This document shows positions 6,775-12,592 of a stretch of DNA of 18,940 bases, piece by piece. The number at the start of each line of letters is the position of its first letter. The first letter of the stretch is position 1. The position numbers were made by a program, and so were the translations under genes. Source of the DNA: CAYSWF01 sp964562905 (lineage in GTDB: Bacteria; Patescibacteriota; Andersenbacteria; UBA10190); assembly GCA_964562905.1 (NCBI GenBank), contig CAZLVG010000015.1:1-18940 (forward strand). Direction: 5' to 3'. The notes beneath the pieces were generated by a model, which did no database searches, was not told the DNA's origin, and was given only the letters and a program-made list of their open reading frames with translations.

Positions 6775-6845
6775 GCCACAGTCAAAGCCCCAGTAAAGGA
6801 GCTTCTTTCGGGCCTGCCTGTGCGTAGCACGCAGACAGGCCCCCA
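6775..6845 (-). repeat. Right copy of ~75-bp inverted repeat bounding the protease cassette
   Basis: Reverse complement of 3357-3433 apart from the 6-nt deletion noted there. It lies outside the protease promoter and next to degraded recombinase sequence. Confidence 0.85.
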
Positions 6846-6919
6846 GACTCTCTCCTCCCGCGCCGTCCGAGCGGAGAATTGGCACAAGCCTCCGCCCGCC
6901 CGTCAGGGCAGAACGCCGA

Positions 6920-6997
6920 AACAAAATTTTCTTCTTCCTTAATTGAAAAAAGGAAATGGGCGCGCGCGAAATCAAAAATGTAGAAGAAAATTTTGTT
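6920..6997. repeat. 15-bp inverted repeat in recombinase-flank debris
   Basis: AACAAAATTTTCTTC (6920-6934) and GAAGAAAATTTTGTT (6983-6997) are exact complements 48 nt apart. The similarity continues loosely outward (GGCG, CCC, GGAGGC blocks). This suggests a degenerate inverted duplication of the sequence found just beyond recombinase 3' ends. Confidence 0.65.
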
Positions 6998-7050
6998 GAG
7001 GCGTAGCCCCGCCCTCGGCGGGGCGCGGAGGCGTTCGTGACTGTTCGGGT

Positions 7051-7230
7051 TTAGAGATTTTTGCTAAAATAAGTTCGAGCGTGGTTGTAAAGCCACACCA
7101 TAATAAAACTTTTCGGCTTTTTGATAGCCATTTGGTGGGCGGCGCAAAGCGCCGCCCATTGATTTTCCGCTTCATTTTCCCTTCCGCTCGGCGCGCTGAA
7201 GCGTGCCTCGCGGCCGGACAAAAAGAGGTT
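7051..7230 (-). pseudogene. 3' remnant of another large serine recombinase, inverted
   Basis: The minus-strand frame ending at 7051 reads NLFLSGREARFSAPSGREN and then NQWAALCAAHQ, closing with WLYNHARTYFSKNL. This aligns with the tail of the neighbouring recombinase (SNLLLG, NHWDALRAAES, QLYDQIRTFFERN). No catalytic, recombinase or zinc-ribbon part precedes it; the frame upstream is unrelated. It is therefore the decayed C-terminal end of a second, oppositely oriented recombinase. Confidence 0.7.
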
Positions 7231-7282
7231 CGGCACCACTTGCGATTTTGGTATTTGCTTTGCCGACAAAAAGAATTTTTGC

Positions 7283-7311
7283 TTGTTGACGCTTTTTGTT
7301 TTTGCTATACT
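7283..7311 (+). promoter_or_regulatory. Predicted strong promoter for the recombinase leader and gene
   Basis: TTGTTG (7283-7288), a 17-bp spacer and TATACT (7306-7311), with an extended -10 TGC just before it. Initiation is expected at about 7318, exactly the first base of the long stem in the leader. Confidence 0.7.
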
Positions 7312-7317
7312 GAAAAT

Positions 7318-7428
7318 GTACTCAACGACCAATCTCTTTTTTAATGGCCGTCTTTGGACAATCCAAGAGATTGGGTTGAGTACACCAAGGGCGGCCATTT
7401 AAGTTTTAATAATTTAATAAAACTACTT
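7318..7428 (+). ncRNA. Structured leader RNA with two interleaved long stems upstream of the serine recombinase
   Basis: Starting at the predicted transcription start, arm A (7318-7338) pairs with A' (7363-7383): 9 bp, a 2-nt bulge, then 10 bp. Arm B (7343-7357) pairs with B' (7385-7399): 15 uninterrupted pairs, two of them G·U. The order is A-B-A'-B', so the stems interleave like a pseudoknot. However, the connector between A' and B' is a single base, so both full helices cannot form together; they must alternate or form partly. A third hairpin, AGTTTTA/TAAAACT (7402-7408/7418-7424), ends 4 nt before the ATG at 7429. It could be a regulatory leader, a separate small RNA, or recombinase-binding DNA. 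I do not recognise a known RNA family. Confidence 0.6.
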
Positions 7429-7497
7429 ATGCAAAAATCCTTTTTATACGCCCGTAAATCAACAGATGTTGAAGATAAGCAAGTTAAGTCTATTTAA
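7429..7497 (+). pseudogene. Out-of-frame catalytic N-terminus of the serine recombinase
   Basis: ATG at 7429 opens a 22-codon frame reading MQKSFLYARKSTDVEDKQVK, then SI and a TAA at 7495-7497. This is the standard start of large serine recombinases, and Ser11 in YARKS is the expected nucleophile. The rest of the protein (KDQLAEL and onward) is in the +1 frame. Removing one T from the TTT at 7493-7495 would join SI to KDQLAEL perfectly. Either the gene carries a frameshift mutation or expression depends on +1 frameshifting at AUU-UAA. Confidence 0.8.
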
Positions 7498-9022
7498 AGA
7501 CCAATTAGCAGAATTGCACGCTTTTGCCAAACAAAATAATCTAGATATCGTTGAAGAATTTATTGAAAAGCGGCCAGCCAAAATTCCGGGCAGGCCAATT
7601 TTTAACACAATGCTAAAGAAAATTGAGAAAGGTGAAGCCAATGGAATTTTAGCTTGGCATCCTGATAGATTAGCGCGCAATTCTGTTGACGGCGGGAAAA
7701 TTATTTATCTTATCGATTGCGGGCGTATCACCACTCTAAAATTTCCTACTTTCTGGTTTGAACCGACTCCCCAAGGAAAGTTTATGTTGAGCATAGCTTT
7801 TGGGCAAGGCAAATACTACATTGATTCTTTGAGCGAAAATGTTCGTAGAGGACTGCGCCAGAAAGTTAGACGGGAAGAATATCCAGGGCCTGCACCGATT
7901 GGCTATCTGAGTGACCCGAGAATAAAGCAGGTTGTTGTCGACAAGAAAAAATCCAAAACCATCAAAGCTGCTTTTGAGTTCTACGCTCAAGGCGATAAAA
8001 CCCTTGAAGATGTTTCTCACTTTTTGACGCAACAAGGAATAACAACAAAAAATGGTAAAGTTTGGCACAAAGACAGAGTAAAATACCTACTCACCAACCC
8101 CTTTTATTACGGACATTTTCGCTATGCCAAAGAGATACACGAAGGAAAGCACGACCCAATTATTACAAAGAAACTTTTTGATAGAGTTCAAGAAGTTTTG
8201 AAACAGAGAGGAAGACCGAGGCACAAAACAAAAAATGAGCCGCAACCGTTTTGCGGACTTCTCCACTGTACTTGCGGTATGATGATAACCGACGAATACA
8301 AGGTTAAACATCAGAAGAATGGCAACGTTCACGAATATGTTTATTATCATTGCTCACGAAAATCCAAAACCAACAAATGTAAAGAACCTTGTATTCGCCA
8401 AGAAGTTTTGAACAAACAAATCTCTTCTCTACTTCAAAAAGTTTCTTTGCCCAAAGACTGGGCGGTTGAACTCAGTCGTCTTGCTTTGCAAGACCACGTA
8501 AAATCCGCCCAGTCTTTGACTGCTTGTGTGAGAGAGAAACAAGATAAGATTTCTTCTTTGTCGCAAAAGTTAGAGCGACTTCTTAATGGCTATCTTGACC
8601 AAATAATTGATAAGGAAGATTATCGTTTACAAAAAGGAAAACTGTTATCCGAAAAGAAGTCGCTCGAAGAAGAAATCTACAATCTTTCACACAAGCAAAA
8701 TGATTGGCTCGAACCTTTCCAAAACTGGTTAGAAGTCGCACAGGGATTGGACAAAATCGCTTCTGATTCAGACCTTTTTGCAAAAAAGGTCTGTGCCAAA
8801 GAAATCTTTGGCTCGAACCTCCTCCTTGGCGAAAAAACTCTGCGCGCTTGCGCGCCGGATTCGGATTCATTTTTGGCGGATTCCCCTGTGGATTCGGGGC
8901 GAAATTCAGGTGGGAACCATTGGGACGCGCTTCGCGCGGCAGAATCGGTCGGGCAAAAATCGGAAAGTTTAATCTTGGTGCAATTATATGACCAAATCCG
9001 AACCTTTTTTGAACGGAACTGA
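7466..9022 (+). CDS. Large serine recombinase / site-specific integrase, frameshifted near its N-terminus
   Basis: A 518-codon open frame holding all of a large serine recombinase except its first ~20 residues. It shows the resolvase core (GRPIFNTML 42-50, AWHPDRLARN 63-72 with the catalytic-site arginines) and the linker helix SIAFGQGKYYIDSLSENVRR (109-128). The recombinase domain (PIGYLSD at 144-150, YLLTNPFYYG) and a zinc ribbon (CGLLHCTCG at 263-271; Cys296, Cys305 and Cys309) follow. A coiled-coil-rich region (about 330-420) and a tail ending LYDQIRTFFERN complete it. The apparent ATG at 7466 lies inside the coding region of the other frame; the genuine start and nucleophile are at 7429. 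As read, this frame alone would be inactive. It sits between two inverted-repeat-bounded cassettes and is the obvious candidate for having moved them. Confidence 0.9.
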   Translation: MLKISKLSLFKDQLAELHAFAKQNNLDIVEEFIEKRPAKIPGRPIFNTMLKKIEKGEANGILAWHPDRLARNSVDGGKIIYLIDCGRITTLKFPTFWFEPTPQGKFMLSIAFGQGKYYIDSLSENVRRGLRQKVRREEYPGPAPIGYLSDPRIKQVVVDKKKSKTIKAAFEFYAQGDKTLEDVSHFLTQQGITTKNGKVWHKDRVKYLLTNPFYYGHFRYAKEIHEGKHDPIITKKLFDRVQEVLKQRGRPRHKTKNEPQPFCGLLHCTCGMMITDEYKVKHQKNGNVHEYVYYHCSRKSKTNKCKEPCIRQEVLNKQISSLLQKVSLPKDWAVELSRLALQDHVKSAQSLTACVREKQDKISSLSQKLERLLNGYLDQIIDKEDYRLQKGKLLSEKKSLEEEIYNLSHKQNDWLEPFQNWLEVAQGLDKIASDSDLFAKKVCAKEIFGSNLLLGEKTLRACAPDSDSFLADSPVDSGRNSGGNHWDALRAAESVGQKSESLILVQLYDQIRTFFERN

Positions 9023-9093
9023 TGGCGCGCTTCGCGCGTCAAACAGCTCGGGCGAGGCGGGCAGAAAAAGGGGTGTGGGGAAAATGAATGCCC

Positions 9094-9128
9094 GCCTCGC
9101 CCTCGCTTCCGCCGCCGCCAAATTTCGT
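9094..9128 (+). repeat. Left 35-bp inverted repeat bounding the deaminase-glycosylase cassette
   Basis: GCCTCGCCCTCGCTTCCGC continuing to AAATTTCGT is exactly complementary to 11392-11426. It lies 71 nt after the recombinase stop codon. An ATTTCGCTTTT follows here (9129 on) and also recurs directly at about 11470, so both sides carry related flanks. Confidence 0.9.
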
Positions 9129-9255
9129 ATTTCGCTTTTCGAAATGCGCCGTCATGAAAAAAGGAGTTGTGTTTGCCCCGCCCTCCCGTGCGCACACAAT
9201 ATCAAGCTCCCTTGTAAAAATCGGAGAAAAGATATATTCTAATAATAGGTTTAAG

Positions 9256-9305
9256 ATACAAGTTTTCATAATACTATTGTAGCATACCATTATTATAATA
9301 CAAGT
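9256..9305 (+). promoter_or_regulatory. Predicted promoter and possible operator of the XRE operon
   Basis: TATAAT at 9294-9299 is a perfect -10 placed so that transcription would begin at about the ATG at 9306, giving a leaderless mRNA. No convincing -35 was found. ATACAAGT occurs twice, at 9256-9263 and 9298-9305, 42 bp apart (about four helical turns), the second copy touching the start codon. This spacing would suit a repressor dimer pair acting on its own promoter. Confidence 0.5.
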
Positions 9306-9512
9306 ATGGCACAAGAGAATAAAATCGGCAAGAATATAAAGAAGTTAAGACAGGCCAAAGGTTTGTCCCAAGATCGCCTCTCAAAACTGGCCGATGTTTC
9401 TTATAATTCCATAATCAAACTTGAAACTGGCGGCATTACTAACCCGACTATTGAAACTTTGCAAAAAATTGCTAAGGCGCTGGAAGTTCAAGTTGATGAT
9501 TTATTAAAATAA
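9306..9512 (+). CDS. XRE-family transcriptional regulator
   Basis: A 68-residue single-domain DNA-binding protein of the Cro/C1 type. The whole length is one five-helix HTH domain: IGKNIKKLRQAKGLSQDRLS (helices 1-2), ADVSYNSIIKLETG (recognition helix) and TIETLQKIAKALEVQVDDLL (helices 4-5). There is no ligand or protease domain. The ATG at 9306 follows a perfect TATAAT by 6 nt. Five nucleotides separate its stop from the next ATG, so it is the first gene of a four-gene operon and most likely autoregulates it through the nearby ATACAAGT repeats. Confidence 0.92.
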   Translation: MAQENKIGKNIKKLRQAKGLSQDRLSKLADVSYNSIIKLETGGITNPTIETLQKIAKALEVQVDDLLK

Positions 9513-9517
9513 TAACT

Positions 9518-9937
9518 ATGAAGAATTTTTATTTAAGCTACTTAATGGGCGGGGATAATATCTCAGACGAGGAAATAAAATCGCTGGATATTAGTATTGA
9601 GGCGAAAAATAATGACGGGGATCGTTCACTAAAAATTCCTGCAGAAAAGTTACCTAAATATGTTGAACTGATAGAAGCGAAACTATCTAGGGGATTTTGG
9701 AATGAAATAATTGGATCAAATGACGTTACCTTTATTTTTAAGTTTGATGACGGCTCTATTAAAAAATATATACTTTCACCAGAAAACGAGCAGGAAGTAG
9801 ATAAACTATGTGCGAAATTTAACAACGAGCCTGCAGACAAAACAGCCAATGTCTATAAATACATTTCTGAAAATAGGTTTTACCATGATTTTATGATTAA
9901 ACATTATTCAGATTTAATAAACCGCGAAAAAATATGA
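9518..9937 (+). CDS. Conserved-looking hypothetical protein in the deaminase cassette
   Basis: A 139-residue soluble, acidic protein with no signal peptide, membrane segment or recognised catalytic motif. It opens MKNFYLSYLMGGDNISDEE and has a middle stretch TFIFKFDDGSIKKYILSPEN that suggests a beta-hairpin. Its C-terminus is helical and aromatic (NVYKYISENRFYHDFMIKHY). The gene overlaps the next by ATGA (9934-9937), so the two are translationally coupled. I have an impression of similar proteins next to deaminases in other Parcubacteria genomes, but I cannot verify it here. A role as partner or inhibitor of the deaminase is possible. Confidence 0.75.
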   Translation: MKNFYLSYLMGGDNISDEEIKSLDISIEAKNNDGDRSLKIPAEKLPKYVELIEAKLSRGFWNEIIGSNDVTFIFKFDDGSIKKYILSPENEQEVDKLCAKFNNEPADKTANVYKYISENRFYHDFMIKHYSDLINREKI

Positions 9938-10368
9938 TTGAAAAAACTTTAGGCAACAAAAAATATTACGAACTAACCGAGGACGAATGCAAAAAACTTA
10001 TAAAACTCGGTGATGAAGCAATGAAAAATACTTATCCTGTAAGTGGCAAAGGATACGCCGTTGCTTTAATGACAAAAACGGGAAATACCTATACTGGCAT
10101 TTCTTATCTTTCGGATACTGAAACTTTAACAACGCATTCGGAAGCAACGGCGTTAGCTCATGCCGCTATCCACGACGAAAAAGACATTGTGGCAATTACT
10201 GGCCCAAATTGCCATATTTGCAAACAACTTATTTATGAAAGCAGTTTGCGCTCGGGCATAGATGTTGTCGTAGTTTTTGAAGAAGACAATCAGATAAAAC
10301 AGATTCCGATTTCAAAAATGATGCCTTGTCCATGGCCTGAAAAATTGCAAGATGAAAAAACCGATTAA
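9934..10368 (+). CDS. Cytidine-deaminase-like zinc enzyme
   Basis: A 144-residue protein with the zinc-dependent deaminase signature. TTHSEATAL contains His68 (zinc ligand) and Glu70 (proton shuttle), and GPNCHICKQLI contains Cys93 and Cys96. A C-terminal ISKMMPCPWPEKL resembles the LLP motif that closes the active site in cytidine deaminases. Length and motif order fit the small homotetrameric cytidine deaminase family rather than the tRNA adenosine or dCMP families. The HAE and PCGxCRQ consensus motifs are altered to HSE and PNCHICKQ, so the substrate may not be free cytidine. Translational coupling to the unknown gene upstream and a 17-nt overlap with the glycosylase gene downstream suggest joint action. 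Confidence 0.82.
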   Translation: MIEKTLGNKKYYELTEDECKKLIKLGDEAMKNTYPVSGKGYAVALMTKTGNTYTGISYLSDTETLTTHSEATALAHAAIHDEKDIVAITGPNCHICKQLIYESSLRSGIDVVVVFEEDNQIKQIPISKMMPCPWPEKLQDEKTD

Positions 10369-11332
10369 ATTAAAACTACAAAGAACTTTCAAAGTTAAGC
10401 CAACCAAACCATTTGCTTTTGATCCGACTTTTCACAAACCCGACCATTTCACTTCGGGCGATAACTACTGGGAGCCGGGAATTCGTTGGCAAACTTGGAA
10501 TTGGCAAGGGAAGTGCCTCGGCATTAAATTTTCAAACAAAGGAACATTGGAAAATCCGCTTGTAGAAATTAAAATATACGCGAGAGAAAAACTACCGGTA
10601 AATTTCTCAACTTCTCTGATTGAAGAAATAAAGTATCTTTACAATTTTGATTTAGACCTAACGGATTTTTACAAAACTTTTAGTAAGGATGAAATTCTTG
10701 CCCCAATTTTCAAAAAATGGCGCGGAATGAGACCCGGACACCCAAGCTGTCTGTATGAATATCTGATTATCGGAATAGTTTTACAAAATTCTTCAGTGCG
10801 TCGTTCAGTTCAAATGTTCAAAGCACTTCTGGAAAATTACGGCACCTTGCTTGATTTTGACGGCAAAAAATTATGGTGTTTTTGGAATCCGGGAAAACTT
10901 CAAAAAGTAAGTGAGGATGCGTTGCGGGCGTTAAAAGTTGGTTATCGCGCAAAATCAATCAAAAAAATTGACGATTATTTCTTACAAGGTTTAATTGACG
11001 AGAAAGAATTACGAGCAAAAGACAGGGAAGCGCAGATGACGGAGTTATTGAAACTTTACGGAGTTGGACCCGCAACGGTTTGGTATTTACTTTTTGATGT
11101 TTTCCACCATTGGGATTTTTTCAATCATGTTTCGCCATGGGAACAGAAAATCTATTCAAAATTGTTTTTCGATCGTGACCCTGAAAATCCTGTGCCAGTT
11201 AAAAAAATCCTGAAACATTTTGAAAGATTTGGAAAATACAAACAGCTTGCCGTTCACTACATTTGGGAAGATCTGTTTTGGAAAAGAAAGAATGAAAAAA
11301 CCCCGTGGTTAGAAAAGGAAATCCGACTTTAA
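10352..11332 (+). CDS. HhH-GPD DNA glycosylase-like protein (AlkA/OGG1 type)
   Basis: A 326-residue protein. The N-terminal ~115 residues resemble the substrate-side domain of AlkA/OGG1 glycosylases. The helical core has YEYLIIGIVLQNSSVRRSVQ (135-154), ALRALKVGYRAKSIKKID (190-207) and the helix-hairpin-helix KLYGVGPATVWYLLF (234-248). In AlkA and OGG1 the catalytic Asp follows the hairpin in a PxD segment. Here the corresponding stretch is WDFFNHVSPWEQKIY (254-268), with no Asp where expected; Asp255 and Glu264 are nearby candidates. It may be a base-excision enzyme with altered chemistry or a binding-only relative. It overlaps the deaminase gene by 17 nt; a deaminase followed by a glycosylase could create and then remove an altered base. 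Coding ends shortly before the right 35-bp repeat. Confidence 0.78.
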   Translation: MKKPIKLKLQRTFKVKPTKPFAFDPTFHKPDHFTSGDNYWEPGIRWQTWNWQGKCLGIKFSNKGTLENPLVEIKIYAREKLPVNFSTSLIEEIKYLYNFDLDLTDFYKTFSKDEILAPIFKKWRGMRPGHPSCLYEYLIIGIVLQNSSVRRSVQMFKALLENYGTLLDFDGKKLWCFWNPGKLQKVSEDALRALKVGYRAKSIKKIDDYFLQGLIDEKELRAKDREAQMTELLKLYGVGPATVWYLLFDVFHHWDFFNHVSPWEQKIYSKLFFDRDPENPVPVKKILKHFERFGKYKQLAVHYIWEDLFWKRKNEKTPWLEKEIRL

Positions 11333-11391
11333 TTTTTTGCCGCTTTCTGATATAGATTGAATACAAAAAGTGGCACGCCAGTTTCACTGGC

Positions 11392-11426
11392 ACGAAATTT
11401 GGCGGCGGCGGAAGCGAGGGCGAGGC
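11392..11426 (-). repeat. Right 35-bp inverted repeat bounding the deaminase-glycosylase cassette
   Basis: An exact reverse complement of 9094-9128. A short hairpin, GCCAGT TTC ACTGGC (11377-11391), abuts it on the inner side. The repeat begins 60 nt after the glycosylase stop codon. Confidence 0.9.
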
Positions 11427-11587
11427 GATTATTTTATACGGGATTTTGGGGGCAAAAACCAATTCGCGATTTCGCTTTTGGGACAAGAAAATTTTTTAAT
11501 CATAACTATTAACTGTAAAATCCTTTTATGATAAGGTGTTAATCGCGAACCTTGACAACACCAACCACGAAAGGAGACAAAGAAACT

Positions 11588-12325
11588 ATGTCTAATCGTA
11601 AGCTAAGCATCGTCATCTCCGGCTCGTTCCGTCGTTACTTCGACGGAATTAGCGAAACCGTCAAAGCGTTCGAAACGATGGGCGTTGATGTGCTTTTGCC
11701 CAAGGCCTCGAAAGTCATCAACCCTGGCGATGAATTCGCCGTTCTGGAGACGGACGACACCGACGATCCGAAGACACTGGAACAGCGTCATTTGGACGCC
11801 ATCACCGCTGCGGACGCGCTCTATCTCTACGACCCCGATGGTTACATCGGCGATTCGTCCAAGATGGAGCTTGGCTGGGCCGTTGCCCTTGGAAAGCCCG
11901 TGTTCTGCAAGGAGTTGGTTGCGGACTCCACGCTCAAGTTCTTCTGCGGCACGGTTGCCACTCCCGAGGAAGTGAAGACGGCACTCGTAAACCGTGCGCC
12001 GCTTGAGGTCATCAATGAGCGTTCCTCGGCAACAGTTCTCCAGCAGTACATCCACGATATGGTGATACGTCGCGGATTCGACAAGGAAACACCGCGCGAT
12101 GTTCTTCTGCTCATGGTGGAGGAAGTTGGCGAACTTGCCAAAGCGCTTCGCAAGTATGTCGGCCTCAAGTCCGACGAGGAGCGCAAGGCGCGCTACCCGA
12201 CGCTTGAAGGCGAGCTCGCGGATGTGTTCATTTACCTTCTCGATCTCGCCAACCTTCTCAACATCTCGCTCTTTCACGCTCTCCACGAGAAGGAGCAAGA
12301 GAACGAGAAGCGGACGTGGAAGTAG
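11588..12325 (+). CDS. Nucleoside 2-deoxyribosyltransferase-like / MazG pyrophosphohydrolase fusion
   Basis: A 245-residue two-domain protein. Residues 5-135 have the nucleoside deoxyribosyltransferase-like fold: SIVISGSFRRY (7-17), ADALYLYDPDGYIGDSSKME (75-94) with the Asp-Gly and Glu positions, and GWAVALGKPVF. Residues about 148-235 are an all-alpha MazG-type NTP pyrophosphohydrolase with the metal motif E179xxE182 (MVEEVGELAKAL) and E209xxD212 (GELADVFIYLLDLAN). The ATG at 11588 is chosen over an upstream TTG because AAAGGAG (11570-11576) precedes it. A TATGAT box lies at 11527-11532. It probably sanitises or redirects nucleotides. Its base composition is richer in G+C than the adjacent cassette, and it has its own terminator, so it seems an independent acquisition or core gene. 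Confidence 0.85.
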   Translation: MSNRKLSIVISGSFRRYFDGISETVKAFETMGVDVLLPKASKVINPGDEFAVLETDDTDDPKTLEQRHLDAITAADALYLYDPDGYIGDSSKMELGWAVALGKPVFCKELVADSTLKFFCGTVATPEEVKTALVNRAPLEVINERSSATVLQQYIHDMVIRRGFDKETPRDVLLLMVEEVGELAKALRKYVGLKSDEERKARYPTLEGELADVFIYLLDLANLLNISLFHALHEKEQENEKRTWK

Positions 12326-12335
12326 CTTCATCCAA

Positions 12336-12374
12336 GGGGCGTTGAACTTCGGTTTAACGCCCCATTCTTTTTTG
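12336..12374 (+). terminator. Intrinsic terminator of the MazG fusion gene
   Basis: GGGGCGTTGAAC (12336-12347), a TTCG tetraloop and GTTTAACGCCCC (12352-12363) form a 12-bp stem with one G·U pair. ATTCTTTTTTG follows. It begins 10 nt after the stop codon. Confidence 0.92.
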
Positions 12375-12429
12375 AATTTGAAAGAACAAGAATTTGCCGC
12401 CAAAGAAAAATTTGAAATTGTTAAAGAGC

Positions 12430-12500
12430 GCGGCGAGCCCGCCGCTGGCGGGCGAGCCGCCTAATCGGGGGGTTTGCCTTCGCCGCCTTCGGCGGCGAAA
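12430..12500. other. Two GC-rich hairpins in the gap before rnhB
   Basis: Hairpin 1: GCGGC-GA-GCCCGCC, loop GCT, GGCGGGC-GA-GCCGC (12430-12460), with a symmetric GA/GA internal loop that would give tandem sheared G·A pairs in RNA. Hairpin 2: TTCGCCGCC/GGCGGCGAA (12479-12499) around TTC. Neither is followed by a T run. I see no gene in 12375-12592. Confidence 0.5.
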
Positions 12501-12592
12501 ACGGTTCGCACTATTTCAAGAATAGGGCACCAAAGGCAACCCGGAATCCTCGGCCAAAGCGCTCATTTTTATTTTCCGGGCGGAGAGGGATA

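Noticed and set aside
8677..9195. 172-codon minus-strand frame across the recombinase end
   Set aside because: Antisense to the recombinase tail and intergenic repeat, with low-complexity translation.
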